A stretch of 64,000 nt of DNA from Bacteroidota bacterium (GTDB lineage Bacteria > Bacteroidota > Bacteroidia > UBA8524): assembly GCA_006226545.1 (NCBI GenBank), contig SBGR01000038.1, positions 1-64,000 on the forward strand, read 5' to 3'. The notes beneath the pieces were generated by a model. It was not told where the DNA came from, made no database searches, and saw only the letters and a program-made list of their open reading frames with translations. Made by a program: the position numbers and the translations under genes. Each line of letters opens with the position of its first letter. Position 1 is the first letter of the stretch. Below, piece by piece: positions 1 to 11,592 of this stretch.

Positions 1-60
1 TAAATTGTAGTAGTCGAGAACCGCTTAAACGATATTCCGCTCAGACAGGTACCCGAATAG

Positions 61-96
61 AAAAGGGGCTATCTCGACTTTTGAGACAGCCCCTTA
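61..96 (-). terminator. intrinsic terminator downstream of dapA
   Basis: Inverted repeat AAGGGGCT-TCTC / GAGA-AGCCCCTT just past the dapA stop; T-rich tail on the minus strand. Confidence 0.6.
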
Positions 97-98
97 TC

Positions 99-977
99 TT
101 ATTTTATTTTCTTCGCAAGACTGAGCAATTTCGTTTTGGTTTGCTCATTTACATTGGCCAATGGTAGTCGTACTGTTTTTTCACAAATACCCAGGTACTC
201 AAGTACTTCTTTAATACCCCCCGGATTGCCATCGTCAAATATGGCTTGCATGATTGGTAGCAACTCGTAGTGGCATAAGCGTGATGCAATAAAGTTTCCA
301 CTCAATCCCTCTTTCACCAATTCCGAAAAACGTTTAGGGTAGGCATTCGCAATTACTGAAATTACGCCATCAAGTCCAATACCTAAAAGTGGCAAGGTAA
401 GCGCATCGTCTCCTGATACTACATTAAAACCTTCCGGTTTGTTGCGCATGATTTCCATGATCTGCTCAAAATTGGCAGAAGCTTCTTTCATGCCTGCAAT
501 ATTTGGGTGCTCAGCTAATTTCAGTGTCGTTTCAGCTGTCATATTGGAGCCTGTTCTGCCTGGTACATTGTATAAAATGATAGGCTTTTTTGAAGCATCA
601 GCTAAGGCAGTATAGTGCTGAATAATCCCAGCTTGAGAAGGTTTATTGTAATAAGGAGAAACGGAAAGGATGGCGTCTACACCATCGTAATTGAATTTCT
701 TAAACTCTTGAACAAGTTCAGCGGTATTGTTTCCGCCAAGTCCGGCTACATAGGTTAGTTTACCTTGGTTTTCAGCTTTAACCGTAGCATGGATTTCCTC
801 CTTTTCCTGTTTTGAAAGTGTGGCTGATTCACCGGTGGTGCCCATAACCACGAGGTAATCAATGTCATTGTCAATCAGGTGATTGGTCAGCTTCTTAAGA
901 GCTGGAAAGTCTACAGCACCATCCTTATTAAAAGGTGTAACCATTGCTACGCCGGTGCCCCACAAATTCAAATTCAT
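99..977 (-). CDS. dapA: 4-hydroxy-tetrahydrodipicolinate synthase
   Basis: 292 aa; GTTGES, YNVPGRTG and GMKEAS motifs typical of DapA. Confidence 0.95.
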   Translation of the reverse strand: MNLNLWGTGVAMVTPFNKDGAVDFPALKKLTNHLIDNDIDYLVVMGTTGESATLSKQEKEEIHATVKAENQGKLTYVAGLGGNNTAELVQEFKKFNYDGVDAILSVSPYYNKPSQAGIIQHYTALADASKKPIILYNVPGRTGSNMTAETTLKLAEHPNIAGMKEASANFEQIMEIMRNKPEGFNVVSGDDALTLPLLGIGLDGVISVIANAYPKRFSELVKEGLSGNFIASRLCHYELLPIMQAIFDDGNPGGIKEVLEYLGICEKTVRLPLANVNEQTKTKLLSLAKKIK

Positions 978-1498
978 TTGAGTTGTTTTAAATAATGTTC
1001 ACAAATACTCAAGTAACTCCCCAAATCAGCCTGCTTTTGCACATCAATCATAAAATCAAAGCAGTTTTCATATCCTTCCATAAAGGGTCCGATACGAAAA
1101 GCCTTGGATGCCGCGGCAAGTTGCAGAAGACACAGGGAGCCTTCCAATGATGCAAAGATGAAAAAATCCACCTGAATGTCAGTAAAACCTTTGACTTTTT
1201 CCTTCGTCGGTAATCCATGCCATTGCAGGTCCTTTCGGTTAAAATAATCAAATCCCGGCTTAAAGCTTAATCCTGCCGGAAAATCTTTTGCATCAAAAAA
1301 TCCTAAAAAGGTACAATCGACCCCAAGTGGCTGAAGTTTTTCCTTGAATTGATACATCAATTTGCGGGTAGCTTCTTCTTCAGCATTGAATACGATTCCC
1401 ACGCGAGAACCGGCTCCAATGGCCCTTACTTTTCGCTCAAGCTTACTCGAAGCCTTCGCTTGATTTAAAACAATCTTCTTAGCAATGAGCTTTTTCAA
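974..1498 (-). CDS. conserved hypothetical protein (Bacteroidota DUF6913-like)
   Basis: 174 aa ORF overlapping the dapA start by 4 nt (ATGA), suggesting one operon. Confidence 0.65.
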   Translation of the reverse strand: MKKLIAKKIVLNQAKASSKLERKVRAIGAGSRVGIVFNAEEEATRKLMYQFKEKLQPLGVDCTFLGFFDAKDFPAGLSFKPGFDYFNRKDLQWHGLPTKEKVKGFTDIQVDFFIFASLEGSLCLLQLAAASKAFRIGPFMEGYENCFDFMIDVQKQADLGSYLSICEHYLKQLK

Positions 1499-1568
1499 TA
1501 AGGCAAAAGTAGGGATTCAGTCTTGAATCGTATTGCTTGTTTGCTATAACGAAGACTATTTTTGTTTT

Positions 1569-4114
<2,546 letters not shown>

Positions 4115-5191
4115 CTAGTTTCCTTTGAGGATAGTATCAAGTGGATATTCTATTCGTTGGTTTTCTATTTCACCACGTTTGATCAAACTAAGGTGAAGTG
4201 GAATATGCATTTGATTGAGTTTTGGGCTCCATCCCAATTTATGCACGAGTGCGTTGGTATGACTCATCAAAGAAGGCCAATTGAACAGTGGAATTTCTTC
4301 TAAGCCCAAAATATCGCCTACCTGATTTCCGAGTAGGTAACGCATCATGTGACTTCCGTAATTGGGAGCCAGAGGTTTTTCAATATGATGAATAAACTCA
4401 ACCAATGATTTGGTTAGTTTTTTTCCTTCGGGTGATGGCCGGAAGAGCCTTTTTACAATTTGTTTTTCTAAGCGAAGCGCTTCCTTGTAGTCTGTGGCTA
4501 AAAGCGATTTGTCTAAACCCAACAGATGGGAAATTAGATTCCATTTGTGCAGGAAGGCATCTTTTACCGGGGGACTCAGTTCAACACCCAGTTTTTCAAC
4601 CGCGCGAAGTGTAACGATGGAGAACGCAAGGTTGGTGCCTGCCATGTCTTCCATATTGGTAGGCAATCCCCATTCTGAATTCCAATGGCCTTTTTTCAAT
4701 AAATGAAACCTCACCGCTGCGTGAATGAGTCGTACTTTAGCGATGCTGCGAAAGGCCTTTCCCTTTGGGCCAAATGCTCCGGGCTCTGATACATCTTGAA
4801 TAAACTGTCCGGTTTCACTTAGCCTGCGTTGGGTAAGTTCTTCCATTCTATTCGAATGACTTAAAACCCTCGCTCCATCCGCGGCGGCATAGCAGTAGGG
4901 AAGGGCGGCAAAAAGCAAAGCTGTATATACGTAAACCTGGTATTGATCAAAGAAGGCTTCGGAGTCGGTGATTTTCTGTGGATCTGCCCAATCAGGCAGT
5001 TTGGAACAATCTTGTATAAATTGGAGTAAATCGGGATGTAGGTCGTTAGGTAAAGGATCTGCATTTCCCTCCAGCGCCATAAGTTTGGCCATTTGATCTT
5101 GGGCGCCAGATTGGAATAAAACTTTGATTACGTCATCGGCAGCTCTATCGCTGCTTTGTCTCATGGATTGGAGTTGCTCAAGGCTGATCAT
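4115..5191 (-). CDS. oxygenase MpaB / DUF2236 family protein
   Basis: 358 aa; helical pattern with ETGQFIQDV, KVRLIHAAVRFHL and EDMAGTNLAFS as in the MpaB/latex-clearing-protein-like family. Confidence 0.7.
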   Translation of the reverse strand: MISLEQLQSMRQSSDRAADDVIKVLFQSGAQDQMAKLMALEGNADPLPNDLHPDLLQFIQDCSKLPDWADPQKITDSEAFFDQYQVYVYTALLFAALPYCYAAADGARVLSHSNRMEELTQRRLSETGQFIQDVSEPGAFGPKGKAFRSIAKVRLIHAAVRFHLLKKGHWNSEWGLPTNMEDMAGTNLAFSIVTLRAVEKLGVELSPPVKDAFLHKWNLISHLLGLDKSLLATDYKEALRLEKQIVKRLFRPSPEGKKLTKSLVEFIHHIEKPLAPNYGSHMMRYLLGNQVGDILGLEEIPLFNWPSLMSHTNALVHKLGWSPKLNQMHIPLHLSLIKRGEIENQRIEYPLDTILKGN

Positions 5192-5194
5192 GGT

Positions 5195-5893
5195 TTATAG
5201 AAAATCTCGCTTCAGGTATTGCACTAATTCCGGAACTCCAGAACTTGCATTTTGTTTGATGCAGCGCAAATTTTGAACCGAGTGCAGCGGTTCTGCTTGT
5301 GGGTCAATATAAAATTTGGGGGCTTGAACGGAGGCGTAATGAATGAGCCCCGCAGCCGGATACACTTGCATGGAAGTGCCAATTACAGCAAGCAAATCAG
5401 CATCGCTACAATGCAAGGCGGCATCCTCAATCAATGGAACAGATTCGCCAAACCATACAATATGAGGCCGGAGTTGGTGGCCTTTTTCACAGTTATCGCC
5501 TAGTTTCAACTCCCATCCCGGTAATTCATAAACGAGGTTTTCGTAAACGGTGCTCCGTACTTTTTTCAATTCGCCATGTAGGTGAATGATGTTTTGGGAG
5601 CCGGCCCTCTCGTGCAGGTCGTCTACGTTTTGTGTTACGATTACCACCTCAAAGAAATCTTCCAATTCGACCAAGGCATGGTGGGCAGGATTGGGTTCAA
5701 CTTCGAGCAGTTGTTTTCTACGTTGATTGTAGAATTCAAGTACCAATTCAGGATTGGCGTACCAGCCTTCCGGACTTGCTACCTCGTATACATTATGTCC
5801 TTCCCAGAGTCCGCCGGCATCACGGAAAGTTTTTAATCCCGATTCTGCCGAGATACCTGCTCCGGTTAAGACTACCAGTTTCTTTTTGGGCAT
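5195..5893 (-). CDS. cobB: Sir2 family NAD-dependent deacylase (CobB-like)
   Basis: GAGISAESGLKTFRD, TQNVDDLHERAG, HLHGEL and VWFGE motifs. Confidence 0.92.
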   Translation of the reverse strand: MPKKKLVVLTGAGISAESGLKTFRDAGGLWEGHNVYEVASPEGWYANPELVLEFYNQRRKQLLEVEPNPAHHALVELEDFFEVVIVTQNVDDLHERAGSQNIIHLHGELKKVRSTVYENLVYELPGWELKLGDNCEKGHQLRPHIVWFGESVPLIEDAALHCSDADLLAVIGTSMQVYPAAGLIHYASVQAPKFYIDPQAEPLHSVQNLRCIKQNASSGVPELVQYLKRDFL

Positions 5894-6663
5894 TATTTCA
5901 ACCAGGCTTTAATGAAGTAGATCACCGTAATCAATGGAAGCACAAAACTGAGAATTCCCAAAGCAATTCCAATGATGATGGAGTCGAGTAAATAGAGGAT
6001 GGGGTAGCCTATGGCTAAAACGAGAAAAGCTATAAAGAATATAAAGGTTTTGTTGATTAAGCTTTGATCGATCTTTTTTGGAAAGGAATAACGAACAAAG
6101 AATCTGTAGATTCGGTAGGCTAAGAATAGGAATGCAGCTGTGAAAAGTGCTCCTAAGAATATGGCGACGTAGTAACCTAATGTTGTGGTGAAGGATAAAT
6201 TCCCAAATAGCAAGGCAAGGAAAACCGCAGGAAAATAAAGGGCAATCAAGGCAACAAGCAATGCCGTAAAGAAAAAGGCAAAGAGAACAATGTACTCTAG
6301 CGCTTCAACCTGGTTTTCGTCTTCCTCATCATCGTCTGTGAGTGTTATGGCATCATGGTTTTCAGCTTCTTCAATTTGTGTTTTAAGCTCTGCTTCTTCT
6401 GCAACAGATTCACTCGGGGTGTTCTCATTATTTCCGGTAGCTATTGCTTCGGCGGGAAAGTGAGGTTCTTGAAAGGCAATCTTCACCTCGGTGGAATCTG
6501 GCTTTGTGCTTAAGCTGGCCGTTTTTTGCAATTCTTTTCGCTCTTCCCGAACCTCATAAACAGGATGAGCCTTCACCTTTTTAACATGCCAATAGCGTTG
6601 TTGGCATGCACTAAAAAGAAAACCCAAAAGCAGAATCGGAAATAAAATTTTCAAAGACTTCAT
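5893..6663 (-). CDS. CQQRY-family lipoprotein with C-terminal membrane domain (paralog 1)
   Basis: Signal peptide/lipobox FLFSAC followed by QQRYWHVKKVKAHP; several hydrophobic helices in the C-terminal half; stop overlaps the Sir2 start by 1 nt. Confidence 0.75.
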   Translation of the reverse strand: MKSLKILFPILLLGFLFSACQQRYWHVKKVKAHPVYEVREERKELQKTASLSTKPDSTEVKIAFQEPHFPAEAIATGNNENTPSESVAEEAELKTQIEEAENHDAITLTDDDEEDENQVEALEYIVLFAFFFTALLVALIALYFPAVFLALLFGNLSFTTTLGYYVAIFLGALFTAAFLFLAYRIYRFFVRYSFPKKIDQSLINKTFIFFIAFLVLAIGYPILYLLDSIIIGIALGILSFVLPLITVIYFIKAWLK

Positions 6664-6816
6664 AGCGAGATTAGTTCAGGTTGATGGTAAAGATACAATC
6701 TCTAAGATGGAATTGAACCTACTCGCAGGGTCAAAAGGAAAGTTTACATCCAACAGACCAAATGAGGCTATAGTCTGCCTGCTGTGGTAACTCCGTAACT
6801 GAGCTTTGGATGGTTG

Positions 6817-7557
6817 TTATGATTTGGACTTTAACTTACTGCCTCGAATAAGTTTACTTAATCCCATAACAGCCAATAGTACGATAACAACACTCGCTAA
6901 GAGGTGATGAATCATGGTTAAAAGGAAAATGCCTAGCAAAACTACAAGGACGTTTACAAACAAGTCGCCGAATTCAAGTTTAGTTCCTAAATATCCTTTG
7001 ACAATAAAGCGACTGTACAGTAGGGTGAGCAATATAATGACTGCCGGAATTGCCAATGAGGCTAGAAATAGTCCAGCTGGAAAACCAATGAAAATCGATC
7101 CAATGTAGATTGTTGTTACTTTGGGTATTAACAGAATTAAAAATATGGTCACAAAGCTGAGTAGCAAGGCTAATGTAATAAGGCTAGTAATTGCTACTCG
7201 ATCTGATTTTTCAAGTTCCGTCAATCGAATTGGTTCATCATTTATAGGCTGTTGGCCTACAGCTAGATCCGCCTGTAAGGAGTCTGCAGTTGTTGAATCA
7301 ACTGGGATGTTTATCCTTGTTTCTTCGCTTGGATACAGCTCAGAATTAATCGAATGGCTTGCTTCCACAGGTGCATTTGCCTCATAGTGGATGGAAGGGG
7401 TGATGGAAGGGACCGTTACGGGATGCAATTCTTTGTTTCGTTCTAGTTTAGCTTCAGGCTGAACTTTAACTTTTGGAATATGAGCATAACGTTGCTGACA
7501 AGCTGAGAAGAGTACCACCAGACTTAGCAGCCCAAACCCTAATTTCCGGATGTTCAT
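6817..7557 (-). CDS. CQQRY-family lipoprotein with C-terminal membrane domain (paralog 2)
   Basis: Lipobox VLFSAC + QQRYAHIPKVKVQP; multiple TM segments; start refined to internal ATG (MNIRKLGFGLL). Confidence 0.75.
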   Translation of the reverse strand: MNIRKLGFGLLSLVVLFSACQQRYAHIPKVKVQPEAKLERNKELHPVTVPSITPSIHYEANAPVEASHSINSELYPSEETRINIPVDSTTADSLQADLAVGQQPINDEPIRLTELEKSDRVAITSLITLALLLSFVTIFLILLIPKVTTIYIGSIFIGFPAGLFLASLAIPAVIILLTLLYSRFIVKGYLGTKLEFGDLFVNVLVVLLGIFLLTMIHHLLASVVIVLLAVMGLSKLIRGSKLKSKS

Positions 7558-7564
7558 TTTAGTT

Positions 7565-8281
7565 TTAGAATTTGCTGTTTTTCTTGTGCTTACTGCCATG
7601 GAGAATACTGATTAAACCGAGAATGGAGAATACAGAAAGTACGAGGTAAGGTCCCCAAAAACTGATGATGAGCGAGACCAGTAAAACCAAACCGAGTAAT
7701 AAAAGTAGAATTGAAATATCGCCGATATTCAATCGCTCGCCCAAATACCATTTGATAAATAAGTGAGTGATAAAGAGAATGCTCAATGCGATTAATCCAA
7801 TAATCAGCAAGGTAGGAAGGAGCGTATTAGCGGCGCTGACCAAGGCAAAGGTGTTGAAAAAGGATTCTAAAAAATAGGTATAGGCTACTAACCAGGCAGA
7901 TGAAACGGTAAGTAAGCCGAGACTACTGATGCCAAGCACACCTAACTGATCGGATCGATTCAGGTCTCTGTACCGCAATGATTCAGGTTCTTCATCCTCA
8001 TCTATTTCTAAAGATTGACTCTTGCTTGAATCAAGTGCGTTAGCCGGATCAAGCGACGTATCGTGAACAGTATAAAGCTCAGGCTGAATTGCCTGAGCTT
8101 TTAAGGGTTCTACGGTTAACTCAATTGGAGAGCTTAAATGGGAAATAGGTTCAACTTCCAATACTGCATTTGCAATTGGCTTTGGCTGCGCTTTCACTTT
8201 AGGAATATGAGCATAGCGTTGCTGACAGGAGCTTAAAAGAATAAATACAATTAGCAGTTGGAAGGTGGGTTTCAGGTTCAT
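7565..8281 (-). CDS. CQQRY-family lipoprotein with C-terminal membrane domain (paralog 3)
   Basis: Lipobox ILLSSC + QQRYAHIPKVKAQP; multiple TM segments. Confidence 0.75.
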   Translation of the reverse strand: MNLKPTFQLLIVFILLSSCQQRYAHIPKVKAQPKPIANAVLEVEPISHLSSPIELTVEPLKAQAIQPELYTVHDTSLDPANALDSSKSQSLEIDEDEEPESLRYRDLNRSDQLGVLGISSLGLLTVSSAWLVAYTYFLESFFNTFALVSAANTLLPTLLIIGLIALSILFITHLFIKWYLGERLNIGDISILLLLLGLVLLVSLIISFWGPYLVLSVFSILGLISILHGSKHKKNSKF

Positions 8282-8316
8282 GGAATAGGGTCGAGGTTCA
8301 GTGTAAAACTAAGCAA

Positions 8317-9042
8317 TCATTTTTTAATAAAAACACCGTAAATCAATGCGATAAAGCCAATAAAACCGATTACTCCTACAATGTACATAGCGAATTCCGG
8401 CAGGTATGGCAAGGCGAAAAGCAATAGTGCAAATACTACTGTGGTGAGTAATAAAAGAAAAACAAGATTAAGTCGTTTTTTGAAATAGGCTTTAGTGAAC
8501 CAATGATTGAAAAGAAGGGAAAAGAGTAGGCCCAGAATAGTGAGAGTGGCAAAGGCTAAGGCGCTAATTTCCCATGTAGCAAGAATAATAATTAGTACTG
8601 GAAAAACCGCAGCGAGTAGGCCTAGCATTACTGCAAGAACTGTTATGCAAACGGCCACTAGGATATCGGTTAAACTCATGTCAATGATGCCTAGCCTGTC
8701 CGGTTTTTGATAGGATTCTTCTGTTTCAGATTGTGTTGTACTATCGGCAACTTGAGTTAGGGGCAGCGTCTCTTGCGATGAAGTAGCGCTTTCCACCAAG
8801 ATGGTAGAATCTGGAATGGATTTTAACTCAATCGGTTCTAAAATAGGCGTGGCTAAAGAAGTGGGCTCCCATAGTATATTGGATTTTAAAGTTTCAAGCG
8901 GGGCAACTTCTTGCTTTTTTGAATTGGATTCTGCTTCTGAGGCATAATCACGTACTTTAACTTTTGCTCGGTGCCCATAGCGCTGTTGAGAACAGGAAGC
9001 CAATAGCACGGCTAGGATAAGGAAAATAGGTTTTAGGTTCAT
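8317..9042 (-). CDS. CQQRY-family lipoprotein with C-terminal membrane domain (paralog 4)
   Basis: Lipobox VLLASC + SQQRYGHRAKVKVR; multiple TM segments; start refined to MNLKPIF. Confidence 0.75.
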   Translation of the reverse strand: MNLKPIFLILAVLLASCSQQRYGHRAKVKVRDYASEAESNSKKQEVAPLETLKSNILWEPTSLATPILEPIELKSIPDSTILVESATSSQETLPLTQVADSTTQSETEESYQKPDRLGIIDMSLTDILVAVCITVLAVMLGLLAAVFPVLIIILATWEISALAFATLTILGLLFSLLFNHWFTKAYFKKRLNLVFLLLLTTVVFALLLFALPYLPEFAMYIVGVIGFIGFIALIYGVFIKK

Positions 9043-9139
9043 GGTATAATGCATTTGACAACACAATATAGGATTGTGATGCATTAAATTGCGTAGAAGT
9101 AAATTAGAATGACGATTACTTTACAAAACCATGACAAGC

Positions 9140-10915
9140 CTACATCCGTTCAACCACAGGAATACCCAACATAGTAAAACAGGCCTTCATGGTTTCGCGG
9201 GTAGCTTCGCTTAAGCGCAAACGTAATGCTTTCTTATTGTCATCGGTTTCCTTCAAGATACTTAAGTCGTGGTACAAGCGGTTATACGATTTCACCACAT
9301 CGTAAATGTAGTTGGCTATTAAGGCCGGGCTGTATTGCTTGCCAGCGGCTTCAATAACTTGAGGAGCTGCATAGAGGTTTTTGATGAGATCGCGCTCTTG
9401 TGTTTCCAAACTCGTTGGCCAAGCTGTTACACTGACGCTTGGTGCGTTTTGCAATAGCGATGTGATACGCGCATAGGTATACTGCAAAAACGGACCGGTA
9501 TTTCCTTGGAAGTCGATGGTTTCTTTTGGATCAAATAGGATACGTTTGGCCGGATCTACTTTCAATAAGAAATACTTCAAAGCACCCATGCCCACGCTTT
9601 CGAAAAGGGAATTCAAATCAGCTTCATCTAAGCCTTCTGTTTTGCCCAATTCCAGTGTGATTTCTTTGGCCGTCTTAAACATTTCGTCCATCAAGTCGTC
9701 GGCATCCACCACCGTTCCTTCTCTCGATTTCATTTTACCGGAAGGAAGGTCTACCATGCCGTAACTGAGGTGGTACATGCCTTCAGCATAAGGGCGACCT
9801 AATTTCTCAAGAATTTTGAAAAGTACTTTGAAGTGATAATCTTGCTCATTTCCCACCACGTAGATGGATTGGTCAAAGCCAAATTCTTCAAATTTTTGAT
9901 CAGCTGTGCCCAAGTCTTGCGTGATGTAAACCGAAGTGCCATCCGAACGCAAAACCAGTTTTTGATCAAGTTTGTATTCGCTCAAGTCAATCCACACAGA
10001 GCCGTCTTCTTTTTGGTAGAAAACGCCTTTGTCTAAACCTTCTTGAACCAAGTCTTTACCCAATAGGTAAGTATCAGACTCGTAGTAGAATTTATCGAAG
10101 TCAACGCCCAATCGCTTGTAGGAAACGTCGAAACCGTCGTACACCCACTGGTTCATTTTTTTCCAAGTAGCGATGGTCGCTTCGTCGCCGGCCTCCCATT
10201 TACGCAAAAGCTCTTGTGCTTCAAGCAGGAGCGGCGCTTGTTTTTTAGCCTCCTCTTCGCTCAGACCGGTTGACATGAGCTGCTTGGTCTCTTCACGGTA
10301 AGCTTGGTCGAAGGCAACATAGTATTTACCCACCAGGTGGTCGCCTTTCATGCTGCTGCTTTCCGGAGTCTCTCCATTCCCGAACTTCTCCCAAGCCAAC
10401 ATCGATTTGCAGATGTGAATGCCTCGGTCATTAATCAAGTTTGCCTTGATTACTTCATAGCCATTGTATTCTAAAATACGCGCCACTGAATAGCCCAAAA
10501 GGTTGTTCCTAACGTGGCCTAAGTGAAGGGGTTTATTAGTGTTTGGAGAAGAATATTCAACCATCACTTTTTTACCTTCACCAATTTGACCTTTGGCAAA
10601 GTCTGCGGTTCTGCTTAGTGCTGTGGCTGCAAAATTGGTCCAGAAGGAATCAGCAATACTCAAGTTTAAGAAACCTTTGATGACATTGAAATCCGATACT
10701 TCTTCGCAATTCTCTTTCAAGTATTGCCCAATGGTTTCGGCGCTTTGCTCAGGTCCTTTACCGGTCAAGCGAAGGAATGGAAATACCACCAAGGTGAAGT
10801 CGCCTTCAAATTCAGGTTTTGTTTTTTCCAGTTTCGGTTCTTCTATCTCTTTTTGAAATAGCGCAGTAAAAGCCTTTTGGATATGCTGTTGAAGAATGGA
10901 TTCAATGCTTGTCAT
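9140..10915 (-). CDS. argS: arginyl-tRNA synthetase
   Basis: 591 aa; VEYSSPNTNKPLHLGHVRNNLLG signature and C-terminal anticodon-binding region. Confidence 0.96.
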   Translation of the reverse strand: MTSIESILQQHIQKAFTALFQKEIEEPKLEKTKPEFEGDFTLVVFPFLRLTGKGPEQSAETIGQYLKENCEEVSDFNVIKGFLNLSIADSFWTNFAATALSRTADFAKGQIGEGKKVMVEYSSPNTNKPLHLGHVRNNLLGYSVARILEYNGYEVIKANLINDRGIHICKSMLAWEKFGNGETPESSSMKGDHLVGKYYVAFDQAYREETKQLMSTGLSEEEAKKQAPLLLEAQELLRKWEAGDEATIATWKKMNQWVYDGFDVSYKRLGVDFDKFYYESDTYLLGKDLVQEGLDKGVFYQKEDGSVWIDLSEYKLDQKLVLRSDGTSVYITQDLGTADQKFEEFGFDQSIYVVGNEQDYHFKVLFKILEKLGRPYAEGMYHLSYGMVDLPSGKMKSREGTVVDADDLMDEMFKTAKEITLELGKTEGLDEADLNSLFESVGMGALKYFLLKVDPAKRILFDPKETIDFQGNTGPFLQYTYARITSLLQNAPSVSVTAWPTSLETQERDLIKNLYAAPQVIEAAGKQYSPALIANYIYDVVKSYNRLYHDLSILKETDDNKKALRLRLSEATRETMKACFTMLGIPVVERM

Positions 10916-10933
10916 AAACGCTGCAAAAATGCG

Positions 10934-10984
10934 GAAAAGCCTGCTGAAAAGGAAACGCTATTTGCTTCCAATCGGCAGGCTTTT
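10934..10984 (-). terminator. long inverted repeat, probable terminator of the redoxin gene
   Basis: AAAAGCCTGCTGA ... TCGGCAGGCTTTT, 13 bp with one wobble and a ~25 nt loop, between the redoxin stop and argS start. Confidence 0.5.
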
Positions 10985-11006
10985 CAATGTATAAAGTTAA
11001 AATGGC

Positions 11007-11540
11007 TTATTTCCAGATAATCGGGCAGCCTTCTGCCTCAATTTCAGGGAAGTCTACTTCAATGCCGTCTAAGCAGTATTCAATGGCATCTTCCAAGAAT
11101 ACGCGTGTAACCAAAGCCGGACTTTGCCAGTTATCGTCGATAGCCCCTTTGTAAACCAATTCTCTTTTTGAGTTGAAAAGGAATACTTCCGGATTCACTT
11201 TCGCTCCATATGCCTTAGCGATGGATTGATCTTCGTCTTGCAAGTACATGAAGTTGATGGATTCCAAGCCAAGCTTCTCCGAAATGCGCTTCATTTCTTC
11301 AAACGAATCTTGTGGCGATTTTGATGCGTCGTTGGAGTTGATACCGATGATGCCGAAGTTATCGTCTTCGTATTTAGCCAAAAGCTTGATCAGGCGCTGG
11401 CCATAGGCCTTGGAATAAGGGCAGCTATTGCTGGTGAAAACAATACAAAGGGCGTATTTATCGGCATACTCATAGATGTTGTGCATCTTGCCGTCGGCAC
11501 CTTTCAAGGTGAACTCGATAAATTTTTCTCCAATTTCCAT
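11007..11540 (-). CDS. thioredoxin-like redoxin / AhpC-TSA family protein
   Basis: FTSNSCPYSKAYGQRLIKL, GINSNDASKSPQDS and DEDQSIAKAYGAKVNPEVFLFN; start refined to MEIGEKF. Confidence 0.8.
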   Translation of the reverse strand: MEIGEKFIEFTLKGADGKMHNIYEYADKYALCIVFTSNSCPYSKAYGQRLIKLLAKYEDDNFGIIGINSNDASKSPQDSFEEMKRISEKLGLESINFMYLQDEDQSIAKAYGAKVNPEVFLFNSKRELVYKGAIDDNWQSPALVTRVFLEDAIEYCLDGIEVDFPEIEAEGCPIIWK

Positions 11541-11592
11541 GGCTATTGATTGCTTATTTTGTGCTCGCGAATATCTGATTTGAGATTCAGAA

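Noticed and set aside
5195-5893. Sir2 gene as a possible antiphage (Sir2-effector) defence system
   Set aside because: Compact single-domain CobB-type deacylase next to lipoprotein and oxygenase genes; no Argonaute, HerA or other defence partner.
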